A stretch of 5,656 nt of DNA from Actinomycetota bacterium (GTDB lineage: Bacteria; Actinomycetota; Actinomycetes; UBA12327). The position numbers and the translations under genes were made by a program. The stretch covers positions 1 to 5,656 of the forward strand of contig JAPLBW010000103.1 in NCBI GenBank assembly GCA_026392555.1, given 5' to 3'. Below are positions 1 through 5,656 of this stretch, in pieces. Every line of letters starts with the position of its first letter. The first letter of the stretch is position 1. The notes beneath the pieces are model-generated. The model saw only the letters and a program-made list of their open reading frames with translations. It was not told the origin of the DNA and searched no databases.

Positions 1-899
1 CCAGCGGATTGTTCGGCAACATCGGGGTTCTTTTTTTGCGGCATGATGGATGAACCCGTGGACCATTCGTCGGCCAAGGTGACGAAGGAAAATTCCTTCG
101 TTGACCAGAGCACGATTTCCTCTGCCAACCGCGAGACATCCACGGCAATCATCGCCAGGACAAATGACAGTTCCGCAGCAAAGTCGCGAGACGAAGTGGC
201 ATCAATGGAGTTAGCTGCTGAAGCGCTAAAGCCCAACTTGGTCGCCAAGGTTTGTGGGTCTAGGCCCAGCGATGTACCAGCCAGAGCCCCAGCGCCATAA
301 GGGGAAACGTTGGTTCGTGCATCCCAATCCTGCAACCGCGCAACGTCACGCAGCAGCGGCCATACGTGCGCCAACAGGTGATGTGACAACAACACTGGCT
401 GGGCATGTTGCAAGTGCGTGCGACCAGGCATGACAGCACCTTCGTGCTGCTGCGCCTGGGCAATCAACGCCTCACACAGGCCCGCGACAAGTTGTCCCAC
501 CACACGCGCATGGTCACGTGCATACATTCGAAAGAGCGTGGCTACTTGATCGTTACGCGAACGACCAGCCCGCAACCGCCCACCGAGATCAGCACCCAGC
601 AGTTCAATCAAGCCACGCTCAAGGGCCGAGTGCACGTCTTCGTCGGTAGGCAGTGGGACGAACTCGCCGCTCGCGACAGCAGCCTCCAGTTGATCCAACG
701 CACCAAGAATCGATGCGCACTGGTCCTTGGTCAGCAAACCCGCGGTCATCAAACCTTGGGCATGCGCCCGTGATCCCGCAATGTCGTACCGAGCCAGAAC
801 CCAGTCAAACTGGGTGGAAACCGACAAGGCAAACATCGCGTCGGCCGGACCGGACGCGAAACGACCTCCCCACAAAGTGGCGGGAGTCTGCTTACCCAT
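1..899 (-). CDS. argH: Argininosuccinate lyase ArgH, 3' end missing
   Basis: ArgH splits argininosuccinate into arginine and fumarate, the last step of the pathway; it is a cytoplasmic homotetramer of the fumarase/aspartase superfamily. I translated it by hand from the ATG complementary to 897-899. The frame stays open to the left edge, giving 299 codons of a protein usually about 470 long. Visible motifs are LWGGRF at 9-14, YDIAGSRAHA at 38-47, DEDVHSALE at 86-94, GRSRNDQVAT at 112-121, GRTHLQHAQP at 159-168 (Thr161-His162 active-site pair) and the flexible catalytic loop GSSIMPQKKNP at 282-292, with the catalytic serine in the Ser283-Ser284 pair. Right after it the sequence reads DVAEQSA, where many relatives have a form of DIAELARGK. 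The start overlaps the argG stop (ATGGGTAA) and has a GAGGGG Shine-Dalgarno sequence. The C-terminal domain is outside the window. Confidence 0.96.
   Translation of the reverse strand, partial: MGKQTPATLWGGRFASGPADAMFALSVSTQFDWVLARYDIAGSRAHAQGLMTAGLLTKDQCASILGALDQLEAAVASGEFVPLPTDEDVHSALERGLIELLGADLGGRLRAGRSRNDQVATLFRMYARDHARVVGQLVAGLCEALIAQAQQHEGAVMPGRTHLQHAQPVLLSHHLLAHVWPLLRDVARLQDWDARTNVSPYGAGALAGTSLGLDPQTLATKLGFSASAANSIDATSSRDFAAELSFVLAMIAVDVSRLAEEIVLWSTKEFSFVTLADEWSTGSSIMPQKKNPDVAEQSA
82..101. repeat. Short inverted repeat inside argH
   Basis: The nine-base arm acgaaggaa (82-90) is matched by ttccttcgt (93-101), with two bases between them. In the mRNA this could form a stem of about eight pairs with a four-base loop. 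It encodes Thr-Lys-Glu-Phe-Ser-Phe-Val of ArgH, a conserved stretch just before the catalytic loop, so it may be only a by-product of codon choice. Confidence 0.6.
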
Positions 900-2103
900 T
901 GGTGCCCCTCACTCGTAAGTTGCGCTCAGCCGCGATGCGACTGGGCATTCCCCAAATATCAACAAAACCCTTGGCCAATGACTGGTCGTAGGTGTCGCCT
1001 TCGTCATAGGTGGCCAAATCAAAGTCGTACAGGGACGCATCTGATCGGCGACCGTTGACCACGGCGGTGCCAGCGTGCAGCTTCATCCGGATATCACCGG
1101 TGACGAATTCCTGCGTCGATGCAATAAACGCGTCCAGTGCATCCTTGAGTGGCGAGAACCACAGGCCGTCATAGACCAGCTCGCCCCAACGCTGCTCGAC
1201 TCCCCTTTTGAAGCGGGCTAGATCGCGTTCGATCGTGACGTTTTCTAGTTCCTGGTGCGCGGTGATCAAAGCTATTGCACCGGGTGCCTCGTACACCTCG
1301 CGAGACTTAATGCCCACGAGTCGGTCCTCCACCATGTCGAGACGACCAATGCCCTGCGCGCCCGCACGCTTGTTGAGTTCTTCAATGGCCTGCAGCATCG
1401 TGACCTTGCGACCATCAATGGCAACGGGCACACCGGACTTAAAGGAAATGACGACTTCATCGGCTTCACGAGGCTGGCTCGGGTCGCTGGTGTAGGAGTA
1501 CACATCTTCGATAGGGGCATTCCAGATGTCCTCAAGGAAGCCAGTTTCAATCGCACGGCCCCACACGTTCTGGTCAATGGAGTACGGCGACTTCTTGTTG
1601 ACATCGATGGGCAAGTTATTGCGCTCAGCGAATTCAATGGCCTTGTCCCGCGTCATGCCCGAGTCACGCACCGGCGCGATACACCGCAAGTTCGGAGCCA
1701 AAGCAGCAATACCGACTTCAAAGCGCACCTGGTCATTGCCCTTACCGGTACAGCCGTGACCCACGATTGTGGCGTTGTGCTTTTTGGCAGCATCGACCAA
1801 GTGCTTGACGATGGTGGGGCGTGAAAGGGCCGAAACCAATGGGTAGCGATCCATGTACAGCGCGTTGGCTTGCAGAGCTGGAAGGCAGTACTCGTCAGCA
1901 AACTCGTCCCGAGCATCGGCCACTTCGGCTTCAACGGCTCCACAGTCCAGGGCGCGCTGACGGATGACGTCGGGGGCCTCGCCGCCTTGGCCAACATCGG
2001 CCGCGACTGCGATGACTTCGGCGCCGGGCTCTTCAGCGATCCAGCCGATCGCCACCGAGGTATCGAGACCTCCCGAATAGGCCAGTACTACGCGCTCTTT
2101 CAC
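892..2103 (-). CDS. argG: Argininosuccinate synthetase ArgG
   Basis: ArgG joins citrulline and aspartate using ATP to make argininosuccinate, releasing AMP and pyrophosphate. The 403-residue protein is of the common roughly 400-residue type. The N-terminal PP-loop ATP-binding motif AYSGGLDTS is at 8-16. The second family signature, GCTGKGNDQVRF, is at 117-128. SPYSIDQNVWGRAIETG at 172-188 is the conserved segment of the synthetase domain, and the C-terminal part supplies oligomer contacts. The start is GTG, complementary to 2101-2103. It is supported because MKERVVLAYSGG aligns directly with family N-termini and an AAGGGA Shine-Dalgarno sequence lies 7 bases upstream. No in-frame ATG is available nearby. 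It follows argR after 61 bp and overlaps argH by eight bases. Its substrate citrulline must come from an ornithine carbamoyltransferase encoded elsewhere, since argF is not seen here. Confidence 0.97.
   Translation of the reverse strand: MKERVVLAYSGGLDTSVAIGWIAEEPGAEVIAVAADVGQGGEAPDVIRQRALDCGAVEAEVADARDEFADEYCLPALQANALYMDRYPLVSALSRPTIVKHLVDAAKKHNATIVGHGCTGKGNDQVRFEVGIAALAPNLRCIAPVRDSGMTRDKAIEFAERNNLPIDVNKKSPYSIDQNVWGRAIETGFLEDIWNAPIEDVYSYTSDPSQPREADEVVISFKSGVPVAIDGRKVTMLQAIEELNKRAGAQGIGRLDMVEDRLVGIKSREVYEAPGAIALITAHQELENVTIERDLARFKRGVEQRWGELVYDGLWFSPLKDALDAFIASTQEFVTGDIRMKLHAGTAVVNGRRSDASLYDFDLATYDEGDTYDQSLAKGFVDIWGMPSRIAAERNLRVRGTNG
905..910 (-). promoter_or_regulatory. Ribosome binding site of argH
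   Basis: On the minus strand GAGGGG lies 5 bases before the argH ATG, inside the last codons of argG. It supports this ATG as the argH start, together with the family-typical N-terminus that follows. Confidence 0.65.
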
Positions 2104-2164
2104 TGCATGTTCCCTTCGCTATTTACCTGCTGGTCAAATTGTTTGCCGTGCCGAACCAATGTGG
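2104..2164 (-). other. argR-argG intergenic spacer
   Basis: This 61-bp spacer is the only real gap between genes in the window. Read on the minus strand, its central part is somewhat AT-rich and contains TTTGACC and TAAATA. These two lie only about six bases apart, so they do not form a normal -35/-10 pair. I see no stem followed by a T run that would suggest a terminator, and no clear 18-bp ARG box. It holds the argG ribosome binding site. Transcription most likely runs through it, with a weak internal promoter not excluded. Confidence 0.5.
2111..2116 (-). promoter_or_regulatory. Ribosome binding site of argG
   Basis: On the minus strand AAGGGA lies 7 bases before the GTG start of argG. It decides in favour of this GTG over the nearby out-of-frame ATG complementary to 2106-2108, which is only two bases from the motif and reads into a stop after two codons. 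Confidence 0.65.
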
Positions 2165-2650
2165 TCACCGGCGCGCCGAACTAAGCGCCAGGAGATGCTC
2201 AACAACGGCTTCTCCCCCAGTGATTTCCTTCGTGATCAACAAAACCGTGTCATCTCCAGCCACACTGCCGATGACACCTGGCAACCCGCCGTGATCAATA
2301 GACGACGCCAAGAATTGAGCAGCCCCAGGAGGCGTGCGAACAACCACGAGGTTGGCTGAGGCTTCCACGCCAACCACGAGTTCCTCGATCACTCGGGTTA
2401 ACCGAGCCGAAGCCGCTCGCTCATCAGAACCTTCAGCTCCTTGATCAATGACGTAAACCAAGTGTCCATCCGCATCCCGCAAACGCACAGCGCCAAGTTC
2501 AAGGAGATCGCGAGACATAGTGGCCTGCGTAACATCCACCCCGTGACTAGACAACAGGTCGCGGAGTTCGGACTGCGACTTGACCTGATGGGTTTCCAAT
2601 AGCTCGACAATCAGCGCGAGTCTGGCGACTTTGGTATTGGGCACGCTCAT
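2165..2650 (-). CDS. argR: Arginine repressor ArgR
   Basis: ArgR is the arginine-dependent transcriptional regulator, normally a hexamer that binds 18-bp ARG boxes and represses arginine synthesis genes when arginine is plentiful. The 161-residue length is typical. The N-terminal winged helix-turn-helix covers about residues 5-70: SQSELRDLL at 25-33 starts the helix-turn-helix and VTQATMSRDLLELGAVRLR at 40-58 is the recognition helix region with its usual Ser46-Arg47 pair. The C-terminal oligomerisation and arginine-binding domain (about 83-155) contains NLVVVRTPPGAAQFLASSID at 100-119 and the GDDT motif at 132-135, whose aspartates bind arginine in relatives. It sits inside the operon it presumably controls, so it is probably autoregulated. 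The ATG overlaps the argD stop and is preceded by a strong Shine-Dalgarno sequence. A 61-bp gap follows before argG. Confidence 0.97.
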   Translation of the reverse strand: MSVPNTKVARLALIVELLETHQVKSQSELRDLLSSHGVDVTQATMSRDLLELGAVRLRDADGHLVYVIDQGAEGSDERAASARLTRVIEELVVGVEASANLVVVRTPPGAAQFLASSIDHGGLPGVIGSVAGDDTVLLITKEITGGEAVVEHLLALSSARR

Positions 2651-3822
2651 GACGTGGCCTCCTTCAGGATCTGCGGCAGGGCTCGCACAAACTCATCGAT
2701 TTCGACCTGGGTGATCACTAGTGGCGGCGCCAGCCGGATGGCGTCGGGGGCCACAGCATTCACGAGAAATCCCTTAGCCCGAGCGGCGGCTTCCACCGCG
2801 GAACCCGTCACACCCTGCAGCACGACGGCCTGCAACAGTCCTACGCCACGCACCCCAGCAATGTTGTCGTGCTGGAGAGCGATGACCGATTCCGCTAAGT
2901 GCGCGCCCATGAGACTCACGTGCTCGAGCAATCCCTGCGATTCAATCGTGTCAATGACTGCCAAGGCCGCTGCACACGAAACCGGATTGCCACCAAAAGT
3001 AGAACCATGATCGCCAGGGACAAACAAGTCAGCCGCCGAACCAAAGGCAATCACCGCACCAATAGGTAGTCCGCCGCCTAAACCTTTGGCCAACGTCATC
3101 ACGTCAGGCACCACACCAGCAGCAAGTGAAGCAAACCAGTTTCCGGTGCGACCCATACCTGTTTGCACTTCGTCCATAACCAGTAAGGCGCCAGCGTCGT
3201 CACAGGCTTGACGTGCTGTAGCTAGGTAACCGGCCGGAGCTGGGTGCACGCCGGCTTCGCCTTGGATCGGTTCCAAGAAGACAGCCGACGTGGTGTTGGT
3301 GACGGCCGCTTTCAATGCCTCGGCGTCTCCGTAAGGAACAAAGACCACATCGCCAGGGAGCGGCTCAAAGGGTGAACGCTTGCCGGGCTGGCCAGTCAGG
3401 GCTAGCGCTGCAGCAGTGCGGCCGTGGAAAGCGCCCTCGGTGGAGACCAAGCCCAACCGAGTTCCCTTACCGTGTTTGCGAGCCAACTTGAAGGCTGCTT
3501 CATTCGCCGTCGCACCGTCATTGCAAAAGAAGACTCTGCAGGGTTGACCGGTGAGCGCCTGGAGTTTCTTGGCCAAGGCCAGTGCGGGCTGATTGGCATA
3601 CAAGTTTGAGGTATGCGCGATTTGTCCCACCTGGGACGACACTGCGGCAACCACCGCAGGATGGCCATGGCCAAGCGATGACACCGCGATGCCAGCAACC
3701 AAATCCAGGTAGCTGTTTCCTTCGCTGTCCCACACCCGCGAGCCGACACCGCGCACCAACTCAATCGACGGTGTGGCGTAGTTGCTTAAGAAAGCGCTTT
3801 CCCATTCTTGTTGCAACGTCAT
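2647..3822 (-). CDS. argD: Acetylornithine aminotransferase ArgD (PLP-dependent, class III)
   Basis: ArgD transfers an amino group from glutamate to N-acetylglutamate semialdehyde to give N-acetylornithine, using pyridoxal phosphate in the cytoplasm. At 391 residues it has the normal length. Visible class III aminotransferase marks are YLDLVAGIAVSSLGHGHP at 38-55, FHGRT at 132-136, EPIQGEAGV at 184-192, MDEVQTGMGRTG at 216-227 (Asp217 should contact the pyridine nitrogen), TLAKGLGGGLPIGA at 243-256 with Lys246 as the Schiff-base lysine, and TFGGNP at 275-280. The cofactor phosphate loop reads CNDGATANE at 100-108, where most relatives have CNSGAEANE; this is the only odd feature. The ATG overlaps the argB stop (ATGA) and the stop overlaps the argR start (ATGA). 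The same enzyme can act as succinyldiaminopimelate aminotransferase in some bacteria, but the operon context favours the arginine role. Confidence 0.96.
   Translation of the reverse strand: MTLQQEWESAFLSNYATPSIELVRGVGSRVWDSEGNSYLDLVAGIAVSSLGHGHPAVVAAVSSQVGQIAHTSNLYANQPALALAKKLQALTGQPCRVFFCNDGATANEAAFKLARKHGKGTRLGLVSTEGAFHGRTAAALALTGQPGKRSPFEPLPGDVVFVPYGDAEALKAAVTNTTSAVFLEPIQGEAGVHPAPAGYLATARQACDDAGALLVMDEVQTGMGRTGNWFASLAAGVVPDVMTLAKGLGGGLPIGAVIAFGSAADLFVPGDHGSTFGGNPVSCAAALAVIDTIESQGLLEHVSLMGAHLAESVIALQHDNIAGVRGVGLLQAVVLQGVTGSAVEAAARAKGFLVNAVAPDAIRLAPPLVITQVEIDEFVRALPQILKEATS
2658..2664 (-). promoter_or_regulatory. Ribosome binding site of argR
   Basis: On the minus strand AAGGAGG lies 7 bases before the argR ATG. 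It is the strongest Shine-Dalgarno sequence in the window and falls inside the last codons of argD. It lets argR be translated efficiently in its own right and supports the chosen start. Confidence 0.85.
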
Positions 3823-4706
3823 GGCGTCACCATGGTTCCGCTGCCTTCATCGGTAAACACCTCGACGAGAAGGGCGTGCGGGACCCGACCGTCGAGAACG
3901 TGTGCCCGGCTCACCCCGCCTTGAACAGCCCGCAGACAGGCGTCCATTTTCGGAATCATTCCGCTGGACAACGAGGGCAACATCAGCTCAAGGTCGGCGG
4001 CAGTGATGGTGGAAATGACTTCATCGCTAGCGGGCCAGTTGGCATACAAGCCTTCAACGTCAGTAAGAACGATCAGCTTCTCCGCCTTGAGGGCCACTGC
4101 CAGCGCCGCGGCCGCTGTATCTGCGTTGACGTTGTACACCTCGCCCTGCAAACCGGCAGCAACGCTAGAGACCACGGGGATGCGCCCGTCGCTGAGCAAA
4201 CTCTCAACAAAACCTGGATCAACCGAGGCAACATCGCCCACGAGTCCGACGTCCACGATGTGACCATCGGAAATCACCTCGCGTGGTGCTCCGGTAAAGG
4301 TGCGCGCATCCTCGCCAGAAAGTCCTACGGCATAGGTGCCATGTGCGTTGATTAGTCCGACGATCTCGCGCTGGACTTGACCGGTCAACACCATCCGGAC
4401 CACATCCATCGCTTCTGGTGTGGTCACCCGATACCCCGCGACAAACTCCGATTCCACTCCGAGCTTGTCCAGCATTTCGGTGATTTGCGGACCGCCTCCG
4501 TGAACGACTACGGGTCGCAATCCGGCATGTCTGAGGAAGACGATGTCTTCGGCAAAGGCCCTTTTTAATCCGTCATCAACCATGGCGTTCCCACCAAATT
4601 TGATAACGACGGTTTTACCTTGAAACTTCTCAAGCCATGGCAACGCGTTGGCCAGGGTCGAAGCTTTGGCCAAAGCCATTTCGCGGTCGCGTTGTTGATC
4701 GCTCAT
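3819..4706 (-). CDS. argB: N-acetylglutamate kinase ArgB, arginine-sensitive type
   Basis: ArgB phosphorylates N-acetylglutamate with ATP, the second step of the acetylated arginine pathway. The 295-residue protein is full length for the amino acid kinase fold. Visible motifs are KFGGNAM at 36-42 and HGGGP at 69-73 (nucleotide and substrate glycine loops), GYRVTT at 91-96 with Arg93 in the substrate-binding position, NVNADTAA at 192-199, LTDVEGL at 214-220 and SGMIPK at 248-253 with the conserved lysine. Before the kinase core are about 30 extra residues (ALPWLEKFQGK at 21-31). The C-terminal segment HVLDGRVPHALL continues to FTDEGSGTM. Both are features of hexameric, arginine-inhibited enzymes, so feedback inhibition by arginine is inferred. 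The ATG overlaps the argJ stop by ATGA and has no good Shine-Dalgarno sequence, so it is probably translated by coupling to argJ. A later in-frame ATG (codon 10) is possible but also lacks a good ribosome binding site. Confidence 0.97.
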   Translation of the reverse strand: MSDQQRDREMALAKASTLANALPWLEKFQGKTVVIKFGGNAMVDDGLKRAFAEDIVFLRHAGLRPVVVHGGGPQITEMLDKLGVESEFVAGYRVTTPEAMDVVRMVLTGQVQREIVGLINAHGTYAVGLSGEDARTFTGAPREVISDGHIVDVGLVGDVASVDPGFVESLLSDGRIPVVSSVAAGLQGEVYNVNADTAAAALAVALKAEKLIVLTDVEGLYANWPASDEVISTITAADLELMLPSLSSGMIPKMDACLRAVQGGVSRAHVLDGRVPHALLVEVFTDEGSGTMVTP

Positions 4707-5656
4707 GACGAATAAGCCGAGTTCTCATGGACATAGTCACTGGTCAGGTCGTTAGTCCACAGCGTGGCCTCATCAGCGCCAGCGCCTAAGTCAATGGTGA
4801 TGACTACTTCGCGTTCCTTCATGGACACCAGGCTGCGATCGGCGTCGGGAGACGCATTTGTGCATACCCACACACCATTGATTGCCACGCTGACCCTGTC
4901 GGGTTCAAAAACCGCCTGCGTCGTGCCGGCTGCCGACAACACTCTTCCCCAGTTGGGGTCTTCACCATGAATTGCACACTTAAGCAAATTGCTCCGTGAC
5001 ACTGCGCGTGCGACATCGACGGCGTCATCGCTGCTGACAGCGTTGATCACATCAATGCGAATGTCTTTGCTCGCGCCTTCGGCATCGCCGATGAGCTGGC
5101 GAGCCAGATCAGCACAGACTTCATTCAACGCAACTTCAAAATCTTCCGGACTAACGCTGGTTCCCGATGCTCCGGAAGCCATCACGATGACGGTGTCATT
5201 GGTGGACATGCAGCCATCCGAATCGATGCGTTCAAACGTCGTTGACACCGCTGAACGAGTCGCAGTCTCTAGCACCGCTTGATCAAGGACCGCATCTGTC
5301 GTGATGACCACGAGCATCGTGGCCAGACCTGGGGCAAGCATCCCTGCGCCTTTGGCCATTCCACCCACCACGAAGCCCTCACCTGTAGTCACAGCCGTCT
5401 TGGAGTGGGTATCGGTGGTCATGATGGCTAAGGCCGCATCGGCGCCGCCATCAACAGCCAGAGCCTGCGTGGCCGCGTCCACTCCACCCAAGAGCGCATC
5501 CATCGGCAAAAGCTCGCCAATCAACCCGGTGGAGCACACCGCGACATCTCCAGCAGATACGCCCAACGCGGCAGCAACGTACTCGGCGGTTCGATGGGTA
5601 TCAATGAAACCTTGTGGTCCAGTGCAGGCATTGGCACCACCGCTGTTCAACACCAC
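4703..5656 (-). CDS. argJ: Glutamate N-acetyltransferase / ornithine acetyltransferase ArgJ, 5' end missing
   Basis: ArgJ moves the acetyl group from N-acetylornithine to glutamate, releasing ornithine and recycling the acetyl group in the cytoplasm. The visible part is 317 residues. ArgJ proteins are usually about 390-405, so roughly the first 75 or more residues lie beyond the right edge. The window-edge GTG codons are internal valines, not a start. The self-cleavage site is clear: GGMAKGAGMLAPGLATML at residues 98-115 of the visible part matches the family motif. Cleavage is expected between Ala112 and Thr113, making Thr113 (codon at 5318-5320) the N-terminal nucleophile of the beta chain. 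Other family marks are STGLIGE near 42-48, GEDPNWGR before the C-terminal third, and the ending DYVHENSAYSS. The stop overlaps the argB start (ATGA). Sequence alone does not show whether it also uses acetyl-CoA (bifunctional) or only acetylornithine. The family assignment is very secure. Confidence 0.97.
   Translation of the reverse strand: MVLNSGGANACTGPQGFIDTHRTAEYVAAALGVSAGDVAVCSTGLIGELLPMDALLGGVDAATQALAVDGGADAALAIMTTDTHSKTAVTTGEGFVVGGMAKGAGMLAPGLATMLVVITTDAVLDQAVLETATRSAVSTTFERIDSDGCMSTNDTVIVMASGASGTSVSPEDFEVALNEVCADLARQLIGDAEGASKDIRIDVINAVSSDDAVDVARAVSRSNLLKCAIHGEDPNWGRVLSAAGTTQAVFEPDRVSVAINGVWVCTNASPDADRSLVSMKEREVVITIDLGAGADEATLWTNDLTSDYVHENSAYSS

Noticed and set aside
43..991. Several + strand frames in the left part of the window (43-300, 405-773, 653-991)
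   Set aside because: The minus strand encodes ArgH continuously from 899 to the left edge with all catalytic motifs, so these are antisense shadows.
1255..1824. A 189-codon open frame on the + strand opposite argG
   Set aside because: The minus-strand frame is full-length ArgG with all signatures; the + frame has no family resemblance or convincing ribosome binding site.
2104..2164. ARG box or promoter in the argR-argG spacer
   Set aside because: ACATGCAGTGAA resembles part of an actinobacterial ARG half-site, but there is no paired half at the right distance. TTTGACC and TAAATA are too close together for a -35/-10 pair.
3582..4355. A 257-codon open frame on the + strand across the argD/argB junction
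   Set aside because: It lies wholly opposite two well-supported genes, has a low-complexity composition with no recognisable domain, and crosses the gene boundary. It is a shadow frame.
5648..5656. GTG codons at the right edge as the argJ start
   Set aside because: The sequence VVLNSGGANACTG is an internal conserved part of ArgJ, so the true start lies upstream of the window.
1..5656. A novel defence, mobile or secondary-metabolite system
   Set aside because: All coding capacity is accounted for by six standard arginine genes, with only one 61-bp spacer; no repeats, transposase, RNA gene or unknown gene is present.

Overview
This window is a stretch of an arginine-biosynthesis operon in which every gene lies on the minus strand. 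In transcription order, from high to low coordinates, it reads argJ (5' end cut off by the window edge), argB, argD, argR, argG and argH (3' end cut off). The products cover the acetylated half of the pathway (ornithine acetyltransferase, N-acetylglutamate kinase, acetylornithine aminotransferase), the arginine-responsive repressor, and the last two steps (argininosuccinate synthetase and argininosuccinate lyase).

The order J-B-D-R-G-H, with argR embedded between argD and argG, is characteristic of Actinomycetota. It resembles the argCJBDRGH arrangement known in Streptomyces more than the argCJBDFRGH arrangement of Corynebacterium and Mycobacterium, because no ornithine carbamoyltransferase gene (argF) lies between argD and argR. 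Lines counted by hand suggest moderate GC content, about 57%. This is lower than Streptomyces and would fit an aquatic or otherwise moderate-GC actinobacterium, but the lineage is an inference. An argC would be expected just upstream of argJ, beyond the right edge of the window.

The layout is very tight. argJ/argB, argB/argD and argD/argR each overlap by the four bases ATGA, and argG/argH overlap by eight bases. The only real spacer is 61 bp between argR and argG; I see no convincing promoter, terminator or ARG box in it. argR, argG and argH have recognisable Shine-Dalgarno sequences, while argB and argD have weak or no visible ones and probably depend on translational coupling. Regulation probably acts at two levels: ArgR with arginine acting on a promoter outside the window, and arginine feedback on ArgB, whose N-terminal extension and C-terminal motif match arginine-sensitive enzymes.

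I found no mobile elements, RNA genes, CRISPR arrays or foreign-looking genes, and no undescribed system. The points worth a second look are small: the missing argF, an atypical cofactor-site motif in ArgD, an atypical sequence just after the ArgH catalytic loop, an inverted repeat inside argH, and the overlap of a tiny ATG reading frame with the GTG start of argG.
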